From NCBI RefSeq assembly GCF_000835495.1, contig NW_015622544.1, forward strand, positions 4,740,855 to 4,804,854: a stretch of 64,000 bases of DNA. Direction: 5' to 3'. This DNA comes from Cladophialophora immunda. Taxonomy: Eukaryota > Ascomycota > Eurotiomycetes > Chaetothyriales > Herpotrichiellaceae. A model generated the notes under the pieces. The model did no database searches and was not told the origin of the DNA. It saw only the letters and a program-made list of their open reading frames with translations. Within the stretch, counting starts at the first letter, position 1, and each line of letters starts with the position of its first letter. The translations under genes and the position numbers were made by a program. Below, piece after piece: positions 55,026 through 64,000 of this stretch.

Positions 55026-58000
55026 GGCAAACTCTGGTATCACCATGCCCTCTCTGCGCCATATTGCCTTGTTTATACCACCACCAGCCAGTGACGAAGC
55101 TTATGAGCAGTTGATAGATTAATCATACATTTTACACCGTGCCGAACCCCATCTGGCAAGAACATCTCCTGTGAATTCGCTCCAGCTGACACTGTTCCCT
55201 CTTGGCCAGAAAATATTTCCGAGCCGAGCCTTTATCAAATAGCTGCACGTCTTTATCAGCACGAGGCTCGCATGCCAGGATCATTCACCTGTACCGCCAA
55301 CTTTTGGTTCACAACGGCCGGAGTATACCATGCCTAAACTGTAGAGCCATTTTCACTTTGCTTTCAGAGTTGAGCATTGCCACCTGGCCAGGGCATCGAC
55401 GAGGCCGTTTTTGAACTGCCTTCTGCAGGCTTGGGCGCATTCTAAGCGTACCTTGAGGGCTGTCAGCAGAGCCCTAGGGGACGAAAGGATGATCATCCGT
55501 GGCAGCCTAGTGCTTGGCCTACTTCGAACCAGTTCTTGTTTCGATTGAGGCTAGTGGGGGATGAGTAGTCAATCCAACTGCCAGCCTGTTGGCACATTCT
55601 GCTCGGGTATTTTCTGCTTGTGGTGAACAGGAGCACCGCTTCTCCTCCGACTCCTGGTGGTATCTCGAAGAGAGCCAGAACCCAGCAATGTCATTCTAGT
55701 GCAGAGTCCTGATGTGTTTACCATTCTGTTCTATGACATTGAATTGTGGTTCCATATTGCTGCCGGGCCAGATTCTCTTATGGCGAATGAGCACCCCTTT
55801 GTTCTGCTGTGCTTGCCTACTGACCAGTTTACCAACCAGTCCATTTATTCGACTCTCGATATTCGTCCCCGGTCCACGACAACTACGATGTGTGTCGTTA
55901 CCGTCTGTGTTTCTGCTTCTACTTCAGGGGGATCAAATATACAATCCCGATTTCGTTAGAGGTCGGCTTTCGTCTCATGGACAAAGGTCCTTCGCAAGGC
56001 TGACAACAGTCTTTGCGCCTTACAAGTCTACCATTTGCTACGAGGCAGGTCCCTTTGCCTTGGCGTACCCGCCGACAAGATTTGACGAAGGGTAAAGGTC
56101 CGAAAATGGTCCCATCTAGGCCGTGACCAGTGCGAGGAGCCAAACACGGGTCGTCATTAACATGCTGGCATAATACTGTGTTTAGAAATAGGAAAGTGCA
56201 AGATAGCTTTCGGCTTTTGGGACTTGGTATGTTGATTTTTGAGGACCGTCAATCAAGCGCAAAGGACATTCGAGACGTCGCCGGTTATAGGGGACGCGTC
56301 CATCGACCGATGGCCCACGGCTTACGTCCTAAGGCTATTCTTTCCTGTGGCCGAAGACGCCGTAGCCGACCGAGTTCCAAGTCGCACCTACTGCGCTAGG
56401 TTCCATATCTAGGGGCATGCTCTTAGACGTGAAAGAGTATTTAACGCAGGTATTGGATTGTTATCGTCTTTCCGGATTGAAGATTTAGCCACGCTCGTCA
56501 GCCAGGAAAATGTCGGCCGCCAAGGTCTGTCACCTGGTGTTGCGTCACCTCTTCCAGAATGCTTTCTACAGTTGCACCACGTCGTCGAACGATTCAAGCG
56601 GTCAACATTGTAATATAACGTCTCCAATTCGGTCGATATTGTTGACTATTGCGATGCGGTTTGCTCTCTGTATCATGAATAGATAACACCAATCCCGAAC
56701 TCTTTGAGACGTGCACATTCCCTCTACCCTTCACCCTAGAGTGAAGGTATCCACCTCCTCCTCTAGTACACGTTTATCTCGGCGCAAAACCTTAATAGCC
56801 TATCTTAGTTATATAAGGTTTAGAGATGCAAGATACGGTAACTCTTTGATACTCGGCTACACACTGCTAACTTGTTTTCTTTATCAGTGTTCGGGAAGTA
56901 ATCCTTATATTACTTACGATCGATCCGGACGGGAGTGGATCAGGAGGATGTTAGGGATCCCCTCCCAAACACAACAAACCGGCCAGGCAAGGGCGCCAAG
57001 GTCACACGACATATCAGGGGCGCATGCTGCACGTACCCTACTCAAACCCTCTTCAAGGCTTTGAGTCTCTGTATATAGGGCTAGAGCTATCTGTACCAGG
57101 TGTGATTGCTTCTATTAACCTGTCTATCCACTGCTTCCCTTACATTTATCCCTTCCCTTTTTCGTTCGGGAAAGGGAGCGAGGCCGCTTTAACCTGAGCC
57201 TTTAGCTGAGCATCACTTAGTGCTCCCTGAGCACTGCCTGAGCAGACACACTAGGGACTTAATACGGCCCGTTGCGATCGGCTATACTTTCCTCTCGGCC
57301 AGGCATCCGTTTCAGACGGGCGTCAGGAACCTGGCAGATTCCCTGCCCTCACAATGCTGCCTAAATTTGATTGCAGAAAGTCGCGGACGCGTAGGCCGTA
57401 CTCGGTACTGATCTGACGGAGGGGAGAATCAGAATCCCACGGGGCTCGTTTTGGAACTCAGAGGGTGCCGAAATAGATCTTCATCAAGGTGTAGAGGTCT
57501 CGTTTCCCGGCTACTGGGTTGCATGGAAATTTTCTGCCGAATCTGGAGGTCAATGCCGTCGCTTTTGGAAGATCCCTTCCCTCGATGCTAAGATCTACAC
57601 CGCAGCCCTTTTCTACATCGCCCCCCGTCCTGCGAATGCCCGTTCTCTCTTCGTCGTCTGCGCCTGACTTTGCCTGCTCATGCACTATACTACTATGCAA
57701 CTATCGCTAGGGACTAGAAACAGTCCCCCTTCGGAAACAGAAAGGGATCCGTCCAACCTCTCGAACATGATGGACTATATCTTGGCCTTTCGATGTACCA
57801 AGGCTTCGAATAACAGAATTTTAGATTAGTAAAGACTACAGGTTGATGACTTGGTGGCCAGAGCCTGAGGGCATCGAGCAGGGAATGCAAAAAAACAGAG
57901 TGAGCAGACATCAGGGTTGACGAATTAACGAAGGTAAAGGATCGAAGGAGGTCATAATATGATAATGGCCTAGTTGCAACTTTTCTCCATGTTCCTTGAC

Positions 58001-58121
58001 GTCAAGGAGAGGAACTATGTGACCATTGGTCTGGCGGCCTTGCACCTGTTACTGGTGAAAGTAGATTGGCACATTCCGGTTCAGTTTGATTGAGACTTCT
58101 CCATGGTTGACTGAGAGCTCT
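55026..58121. other. 3.1 kb gene-poor stretch
   Basis: No gene could be supported. Frames of up to 127 codons overlap in several phases. An AT-richer part lies at about 56700-56920 (TTAGTTATATAAGGTTTAG). An imperfect hairpin lies at 57149-57178. It separates a core block from an accessory block, which fits decayed mobile DNA, but no terminal repeats, integrase or transposase motifs were found by eye. Confidence 0.5.
57149..57178. repeat. Imperfect inverted repeat
   Basis: TCCCTTCCC and GGGAAAGGGA flank a loop of about ten bases; one unpaired base. Could be a structural relic or chance. Confidence 0.4.
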
Positions 58122-60124
58122 CTATGAGCACTTCACATTTGTAGCCTGGGAATCATCGTCAATCAAAGAACCACACGGAAGCTTCTCTTGGGCGGACCTA
58201 CCTCTCCATTTGTTCATAGGGATTCCCGCCGCGTACATTTCGTCAATCTCACCCAATGTTCGGCCCTTGGTTTCCGGTCTAAGAAAAATTAGTACGACCA
58301 AAATTGAACAAAAAACAGCCAAGTCTAAACTCACAGGTAAAAGTATGTAAATATCATGGTCAGAATCAGGCAGCCAGCAAATACTAGCTGCACTTTCGCG
58401 CCGAGATTACCCCTGGAACATTGAGTCAGCTGTGGTAACTCTCTGGTAACAGAGATCGCTGTCCTCACGCATCGGCACTCGTCAGTTGCGGTACAGCAAA
58501 GGTGGTAATGCAGGCCGTGGTTTGGCTCCAAAACAAAGTCCCTGCTACTTGATTAGTCTCCCTTGGCCGAACATAGAGTGACAACGTACAAGCCGTAGTA
58601 GGTTCTCGCAACTTGGCCGTCGGAATCTCCGCGACCAACAAGAAGCATCTGAGAAAGTCAGCGAGCCGAGAATGCTGCTTGTCGAATTCCAGGGTCTTAC
58701 AGGGACTGGAAAGAAGCTGCATTGACGAAGCCAAAGATAATGAAAAGAGAAGCCAATATGAGCCTCTGCTGGGTGGTGGCCAACCCGCCGCATGCCAAAC
58801 CTCCTATCGACACGTCGAGCAGAAGTAGGATGCTGAAGCCCACCAGTGCGACCGGTCGACGGCCTACCTTGTCCACCAAAACAGGACCAACCAACATGCC
58901 GGCAAACTGGAGTGTGTATATCAGAATCGTGATATTGAAGGCACTGGTCACCCCGCTCTGCAGCAGTACGACTGTCGAATATTGTAGGACCGTGATCTGA
59001 CCATCGACTTGACTGGCACACATGAATGCACTCGATGTGATGGTCCGTTTGAGGTTTTCAGGGCGAACGATTTCCCAGAAGCTCCGATTCGCCTTCCTTT
59101 TCCGGTCCGATGCGACTCCGACAACGATGCTGGCGAGCTCTGCATTGACGACCTCTTCATTGTGCCGTCGTAAGGAGAGCAATATCAATCTGGCTTCCTC
59201 CACATTTCCCTGTAGTACATGCCACGTAGGTGACTCGGCGACGAACAATGTGAGCAGGAAGAGAATGGCCGGCAAAACGATTTGAATGAGCAAGGGGAGC
59301 CGGTACTGCCAATTGGTGTCGAAATTCTTCGAACCCCATACGGCAACAGTCCCTATCACCGCAGACCCGCTCTTGTAAAGGATGCAGACCCCCACGGCTC
59401 GGCCGCGGAGATGGACTGGAACAAGGTCGGCCAGATACAATGGACAGACGCACATTAGGACAGCGATGCCAAAGTCTGAAAGAGAAATACAGTGGTCAGC
59501 TAGGGCATCGAAAGAGCGACTCAAGGAACTGATTTCCGTACTGTTGAAAAACCTTCCAGCCACCAAAGCGCCCATATTTGGGGAGAAAAACTGCAAGAGT
59601 GAGGCAGGTATGCATATCGCCCCGTAGGCAATCAGAAACGCTCGTTTTCTACCGAATCGATGTTGAAGCCCAATGGCAGCAAGTATTCCACCGACAGCTC
59701 CGCCAACGAGGGGAACAGACACTAGTAGATTGAGATTCCTCGCCTAGGCGCATCGCGGATTAGAGGATCCATGTGGCCCGATGAACACGGGTGGCAGGAC
59801 CAACCGTGAAAGCCGTGCCAGGTCCTTGATATTTCGCTATGAACTCAGGCAGGGACAACAGAGGAGCGATGAAAGCATTGTCGTAGCCAAATAGGCCGCT
59901 GGCAGACCCGACAATGATCACTGGTGTACGTCAGTCAGTAAGACACACCGATTCGGAATGAGGGTCGATCGCGTACAATTCAGGACAACACGCCAGTTCC
60001 ACCAATTTTGGGGGGCTTGACGGATCTCAAGCGGCTGGGATTCTTCCACCTTATTACAGTCTTCAATGTGCTTTTCCATGGTTGAATCGTGGACTTCAAC
60101 ACCTTTCAGAATGGTCGTCGTCAT
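58122..60124 (-). CDS. MFS sugar transporter, eight exons
   Basis: Plasma membrane sugar:H+ symporter of the sugar porter family, lactose/hexose permease-like. Exons on the minus strand: 59977-60124, 59805-59920, 59542-59743, 59475-58701, 58590-58648, 58469-58547, 58335-58412 and 58122-58278, giving 537 aa. Introns are 56, 61, 66, 52, 42, 56 and 56 nt; the 66-nt one is open in frame, so it could be missed. Signatures: GLFGYDNAFIAPLLSLPEF (TM1), HRFGRKRAF (loop 2-3), FNNFGIAVLMCVCPLYLADLVP after splicing (TM4), DKVGRRPVALVG, AEIPTAKLREPTT, and the last junction YL-PETKGRTLGEIDEMY, the family's PETKG motif. All fit after splicing, which validates the model. Divergent from an esterase gene, 460 bp between ATGs. 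Confidence 0.88.
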
Positions 60125-60584
60125 TTTCGAGAACCCAAGAAGCGAGGGGTGGCCGAATCATCCAGAGAAAGTTATCAGAAATAAAATCCGGGGCTGTCAG
60201 AAGTATCATCATGTCTTAAGATGCTCGAGATCAACCCCTCTCGGTGTTGACTTGCTAATTTGCGAATAGCAATCACTGGGTTGGAGCGTGGCCGTACATG
60301 GCGTTGCCTGCCGGTGTGTTAAGCCCGCTCCGGAATGGAATTGCGGAGAGCGTCGTGGGCGTCCCTGCATTCGTTCTACCGGACCACGATTTCCAGAATC
60401 GGAAAGAGAGGTCCGGCAGCGGATTGCTGAGGTAGCGCTAAACCGATGATGGGAATCCCGCCCTCCATATCACCAGGTCCATCAAAGGGATCGAAGGTGT
60501 TGCGCGTCTAGAATCTCCCTAGCCACAAGATTTCTACTGTTTGAACGGACGAGATTTGGAGAGAACTTCCCACCACGAGTTACC
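60125..60584. promoter_or_regulatory. Divergent promoter region, sugar transporter and esterase
   Basis: 460 bp between divergent start codons, suggesting co-regulation. No clear element identified. Confidence 0.4.
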
Positions 60585-62036
60585 ATGCCAGACATGAACG
60601 GAGACGCCACCAAATCTATAGAAGCGCTGAAATTGGCCCAGGAGGATGCGCGCCCTAGCGAACAGACGCGGACGAACCTGGGACTGCCAAATCCTGACAA
60701 AGCGTTGAGTATGATGGAATATCCTGATCAGAACTTCCTCGAGGTCCATCTGCTTCTCTGGCTCTGCGACCAATGACTGACTGCCATTTTTAGGCTTTCC
60801 AGAAACTGGATGTCGACTGGGAGACAATGCCACCAAGAGCGAATGTACAAGGGATGCGAAAGTGGATTGAAAGAGTTTATCTGCCGATGCCGAAACCAAT
60901 TCACATCAATCGAGTGCGAACAGAAGTTCAGGTTCATATCGAGGACATCAAGCTCTCGTACAGACCGGATTTGGCCTTTTCGATCCGCGTATATGACCCC
61001 CAGTGCCCAGGAAATGCACGTCGACCTGGTGTTCTCGTGTTTCACGGAGGTGGATGGGTATTTCTCCTGTCCATATGTCTTTGTCTCATGCTGATGCTGA
61101 TCAGATTCACGGCAACTCGACTAACGACGAAGAAATGTCAATTTTCTTCGCCAGCGAATTACGTTCAGTAATATTCAGTGTTGACTACAGCCTCGCTCCA
61201 GAGCATCCCTTCCCGATTCCACACGAGGATTGCTATTACGCACTGGGATGGGTCAGTCTTCCCGCATCGCCTATTCCCGCACCCAGGTTTCTCCCATTTC
61301 GAAAGACAGAGTTGGCTGATCGCTCTGTAGGTCTCAAAGAATGCACCCCAATACAATGTCGACCCAGACAGGCTTGCGTTATGGGGCTGCTCTGCAGGGG
61401 GAAATCTTGCTGCCGGAATCGCTCTTCGAGATAGTCAAGAACATTCTTGTCCCCGCATTCGACAAGTGAACCTGGTTGTGCCAGCGACGTGTGGCCCTGA
61501 CGCATTCACGGGACCGTTGAAAAGTGTTGAAGATGCAAAGATTGCGCACAAGTCATGTACCGGGCCTCCTGATTTTCGGGAAACGTTTCGTGAAATCCTC
61601 GGTAAGCAATCAACAGCTTTTGTCAATCTCAAGAGCCATCCTAAAATCTGAAGCATACTTGCAAGGCCCCGTGATTGACCATTGGTGATCAGCGAACTAC
61701 GCCAAAGTCGATGATGTGTACAATCATTACGTGTCAGTTCTGGCGTCCAATCCTCCCGCCAACCACCCTTCGACACACATCACCGTCTGCGGTCTGGACT
61801 ATTTGCGAGATCAAGGCATAGCTTATGCCCTCCACCTTCGCAATTCCGGCATTCCGACGCAGCTGGAGCTCCTCCCTGGAGTTCCTCATGGATTCAACTG
61901 GGCAACTGAGGCTTGGGTTACAAAGCAGTTCATCCGCAATCAGGTCAGGGTGTTGAATGTTGCTCTGCACACGAGCTTTTAGGTACAATGGATTCAACTT
62001 GTATGTGGCCTTTCGGTCAATGCAAAACAACCGTAG
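60585..62036 (+). CDS. Alpha/beta hydrolase, HSL/GDXG-type esterase
   Basis: Carboxylesterase or deacetylase-like enzyme. Exons 60585-60743, 60794-61057, 61105-61251, 61331-61601, 61693-61943 and 61983-62036 give about 381 aa. Oxyanion motif HGGGW ends exon 2; the nucleophile lies in GCSAGG (G-x-S-x-G); the acid is in CGLDYLRDQ and the catalytic His in VPHGFNW. Other family marks: VDYSLAPEHPFPIPHEDCYYAL across exon 3. The first intron donor (GTCCAT at 60744) is weak, so exon 1 is less certain. The last intron (61944-61982, 39 nt) is optional: reading through stops at 61982 with ..RNQVRVLNVALHTSF, while splicing gives RNQVQWIQL, closer to family endings. No signal peptide, so probably cytosolic. 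Divergent from a sugar transporter and followed by a regulator gene. Confidence 0.82.
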
Positions 62037-62512
62037 AGGAGAATTGTCAATGAAGATCCCGAATTCAATCAATCCCCTGTCGTGAAAAGAAATCATGTTT
62101 CTACAGAGGTCCTGCCTATGGCCTTGTCTAGAGTGTGTTCTCGCTTCAGCAGTGTGGCAGTTTGGAAGTTCTTACTGCACGTAGACGCTCTGGGACCGAA
62201 GCTAATTAATCAATCATTGAATAAGCTGCCAACAGTGACTGCGGGACGAAGCGAACATCCACCAGCTACCTGGCAGCTTCAGACGCTGCTTGCGAATACG
62301 CACTGGACATGATCTCAGATGTGTTTGAAGAGCATAGGTCGAATGGTGAGTCTCGTCTTGTCTCATTGACTTTCCGAAGACCGGAGCTAGTGCCGCTGCA
62401 CCCCGCTCATTGCTTCGCCACGCAGCCCTCATTACTCCCATGGCACTTGGACTGGACTCTGAAGTTCTGAACCTCGAAAGCCATCCACCCCTTTCGGCAG
62501 TACCTAGACGCC
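62037..62512. other. Intergenic, esterase to Zn2Cys6 regulator
   Basis: Promoter of the downstream regulator; no other gene seen. Confidence 0.4.
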
Positions 62513-64000
62513 ATGTTCAGCATCATTCCCATAGGTCCTCGAAAAGCCGCAAACAGCGCGCCTCGCGCCTGCGATGCGTGTCGCTATCGAAAAGTCAGAG
62601 TAAGAACATCTCCATGTTGAGTTATGCTTCTCGTGGATTTCGAGCTGATGTGGACTCGTGCTCGACGAGAAGTGTTCCAGCGCACATCAAAAGCCGTCTG
62701 TGAATGCTCTTGTCGATGAGAAACCTTGCTCTCGCTGTATCTACTCCAATCGAGAATGTTGTTATACGGATCCACGTTGGAGGAGGAAGCAACCCGAGAA
62801 TGGGTAAGCATTGTTCAATTCTTCCTTGTTCCTGTCGAAGACCTGGGCTCACCGGTTTCACCGATGCAGGGATACCTCAAGTACTCCCAATCCCAAAGGA
62901 ACCCATGCTCAACGCAGGAAGCGGCAGGCAACGAATGTTCCGTGTTCTTCACCGGCAGATGCCACGCCAACGCCGCCTCATTTCACTGACGAATCCATTC
63001 CTGAGAATACCAGCCTCAACGGTCAAGACACTTCTGAGTGTGGACCTTTTGAATGGATGCCGGAAACTCTTTTCACAGATATCGGAGAACTCGATTTTAT
63101 GTTCCCAGAAAGACAAATTGAATTGGACGAATCCATGCAATGGATCGAGAGCTCAGCTCAAATGCTGCCAGACATCCTCACACCGTTTCCTACGGGAGGA
63201 TACAATTCCCCACCATCTGACCTCGACCAGCGGTCCCTTGATATGACTGCTGTCGTTTCGACTGCTGTGGGCCAAAAAAGCCATGTGGAGCCCAGCAATG
63301 TGGCCACCATAGAAGCTGACGGATCCCCTGGATTTTGTCAGGAAAGTGAGAGAGCTGTCAGCGATTTCATACAATTGTTGTATGTTGTGTTTCCAGTGAT
63401 CGATCGCGACTCGGTTTACAGGCAACTTGCCGCTGGGGACGGGGAAGCCGACCCTCAATTTCGGGCGTTGCTCTTGGCCATTCGTATGATGAACCAGGCG
63501 AGACAGTGGAGGATGACGGCGGCAAAGGACGCCGAAACGCCCCTGGTCGAGCTTATCCGACAGGTCGAGGTGGAAAGAACGCGCACAGATTTTGCCGAGA
63601 GCCCTTCTCTTGATACTGTTGTCACCAGTCTTTTCCTCTTCTGCGGCTACAGCGTTCTTGATCGCCACAATCGCTCATTTCTTTACTTGGAAGAGGCCAT
63701 CAACATCCTGGAGATGATATCGATCTCTGAGACCAATCTGGTGCCTATCAGAAACCCGAGATATGCACGAATCCAAATGGTTTTGTTCAATACCGAATCG
63801 GCAACGTACTCCATCTATGGTCGGAGCCGACGGCGTTCCCGGCGAGCTTTCGACCCGCTTCAGATCTACAGCCTTCTTCAGACCTCCATTGACGGAGATG
63901 AATTGGAGCAGAGAGCATATGCGCTCCTCCGTCGGTTAACTCGCATCCATTTCATGTCACTTCCAGGTTCTTCGAGATATCTCTTGGCACAACTTGGATT
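62513..64000 (+). CDS. Zn2Cys6 transcription factor, partial (runs off the right edge)
   Basis: Putative pathway regulator. Exons 62513-62599, 62673-62803 and 62870 to beyond 64000. The zinc cluster is split by the first intron (73 nt, GTAAGA...GAGCTGATG...GAAG): CDACRYRKVR from exon 1, then C-SSAHQ...EKP-C-SR-C-IYSNRE-C from exon 2. The spacing between the third and fourth Cys is 17 residues, longer than usual, but all six Cys are there. The second intron (66 nt) is GTAAGC...GCAG. Exon 3 is open to the edge and shows a Fungal_trans-like region: SDFIQLLYVVFPVIDRDSVY, LFLFCGYSVLDRHNRSFLYLEEA (in part: SFLYLEEAINILEM) and RYARIQMVLFNTE. The arrangement resembles maltose-activator/AmyR-like regulators, which fits the neighbouring sugar transporter, but this is tentative. 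Confidence 0.8.

Noticed and set aside
56711..57064. 117-codon plus-strand frame in the gene-poor region
   Set aside because: AT-rich, mixed composition, no domain; more likely non-coding or relic DNA.
1..64000. CRISPR arrays, insertion sequences, riboswitches or a viral segment
   Set aside because: Looked for on both strands; the window is ordinary fungal nuclear DNA and none was seen.

Overview
The window is nuclear DNA of a filamentous ascomycete (Pezizomycotina). The signs are short introns (about 42-143 nt, one of 380 nt) with GT...CTNAC...AG signals, genes alternating between strands at about one per 2-3 kb, fungal-only families (Zn2Cys6 regulators, SPX-RING ligase, POM152, mL58) and an intron-bearing nuclear tRNA-Leu. 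No prokaryotic, viral, CRISPR or intact transposon signal was seen. All assignments come from reading motifs and splice signals; no database search was possible. The genus cannot be fixed.

Left part (0-36 kb) is mostly core housekeeping: two low-complexity fungal proteins, mitochondrial ribosomal protein mL58, Cys-Gly dipeptidase DUG1, protein-L-isoaspartate methyltransferase, cystathionine gamma-synthase (STR2/met-7), tRNA-Leu(AAG), ribosome-biogenesis factor UTP22, mitochondrial citrate carrier CTP1 divergent from SMC6, the DEAD-box helicase DHH1, nucleoporin POM152 divergent from a UCH37-type deubiquitinase, an F-box/YccV protein and a small secreted, probably GPI-anchored, cysteine-containing protein. 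DUG1 and STR2 both touch sulfur amino acid and glutathione metabolism but lie on opposite strands with another gene between them.

From 37 to 47 kb lies an accessory block: a Zn2Cys6 regulator divergent from an M20 N-carbamoyl-amino-acid-hydrolase-like enzyme, then a cytochrome P450 and, convergent, an amino acid/GABA-type permease. Uptake, hydrolysis, oxidation and regulation together suggest a nitrogen-compound utilisation or small metabolite cluster (inference). From 47 to 55 kb the content is core again: a small rhodanese/arsenate-reductase-like protein, an unrecognised 434-aa protein, DnaJ protein JJJ1 and a divergent SPX-RING ubiquitin ligase ending in a CaaX-like CVVM.

A 3.1 kb gene-poor stretch (55-58 kb) leads to a second accessory group cut by the right edge: an 8-exon MFS sugar transporter, a divergent HSL-type (GDXG) esterase, and a Zn2Cys6 regulator running off the end. 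Gene models were assembled by hand from reading frame, splice signals and family continuity; exon coordinates are given in each entry.
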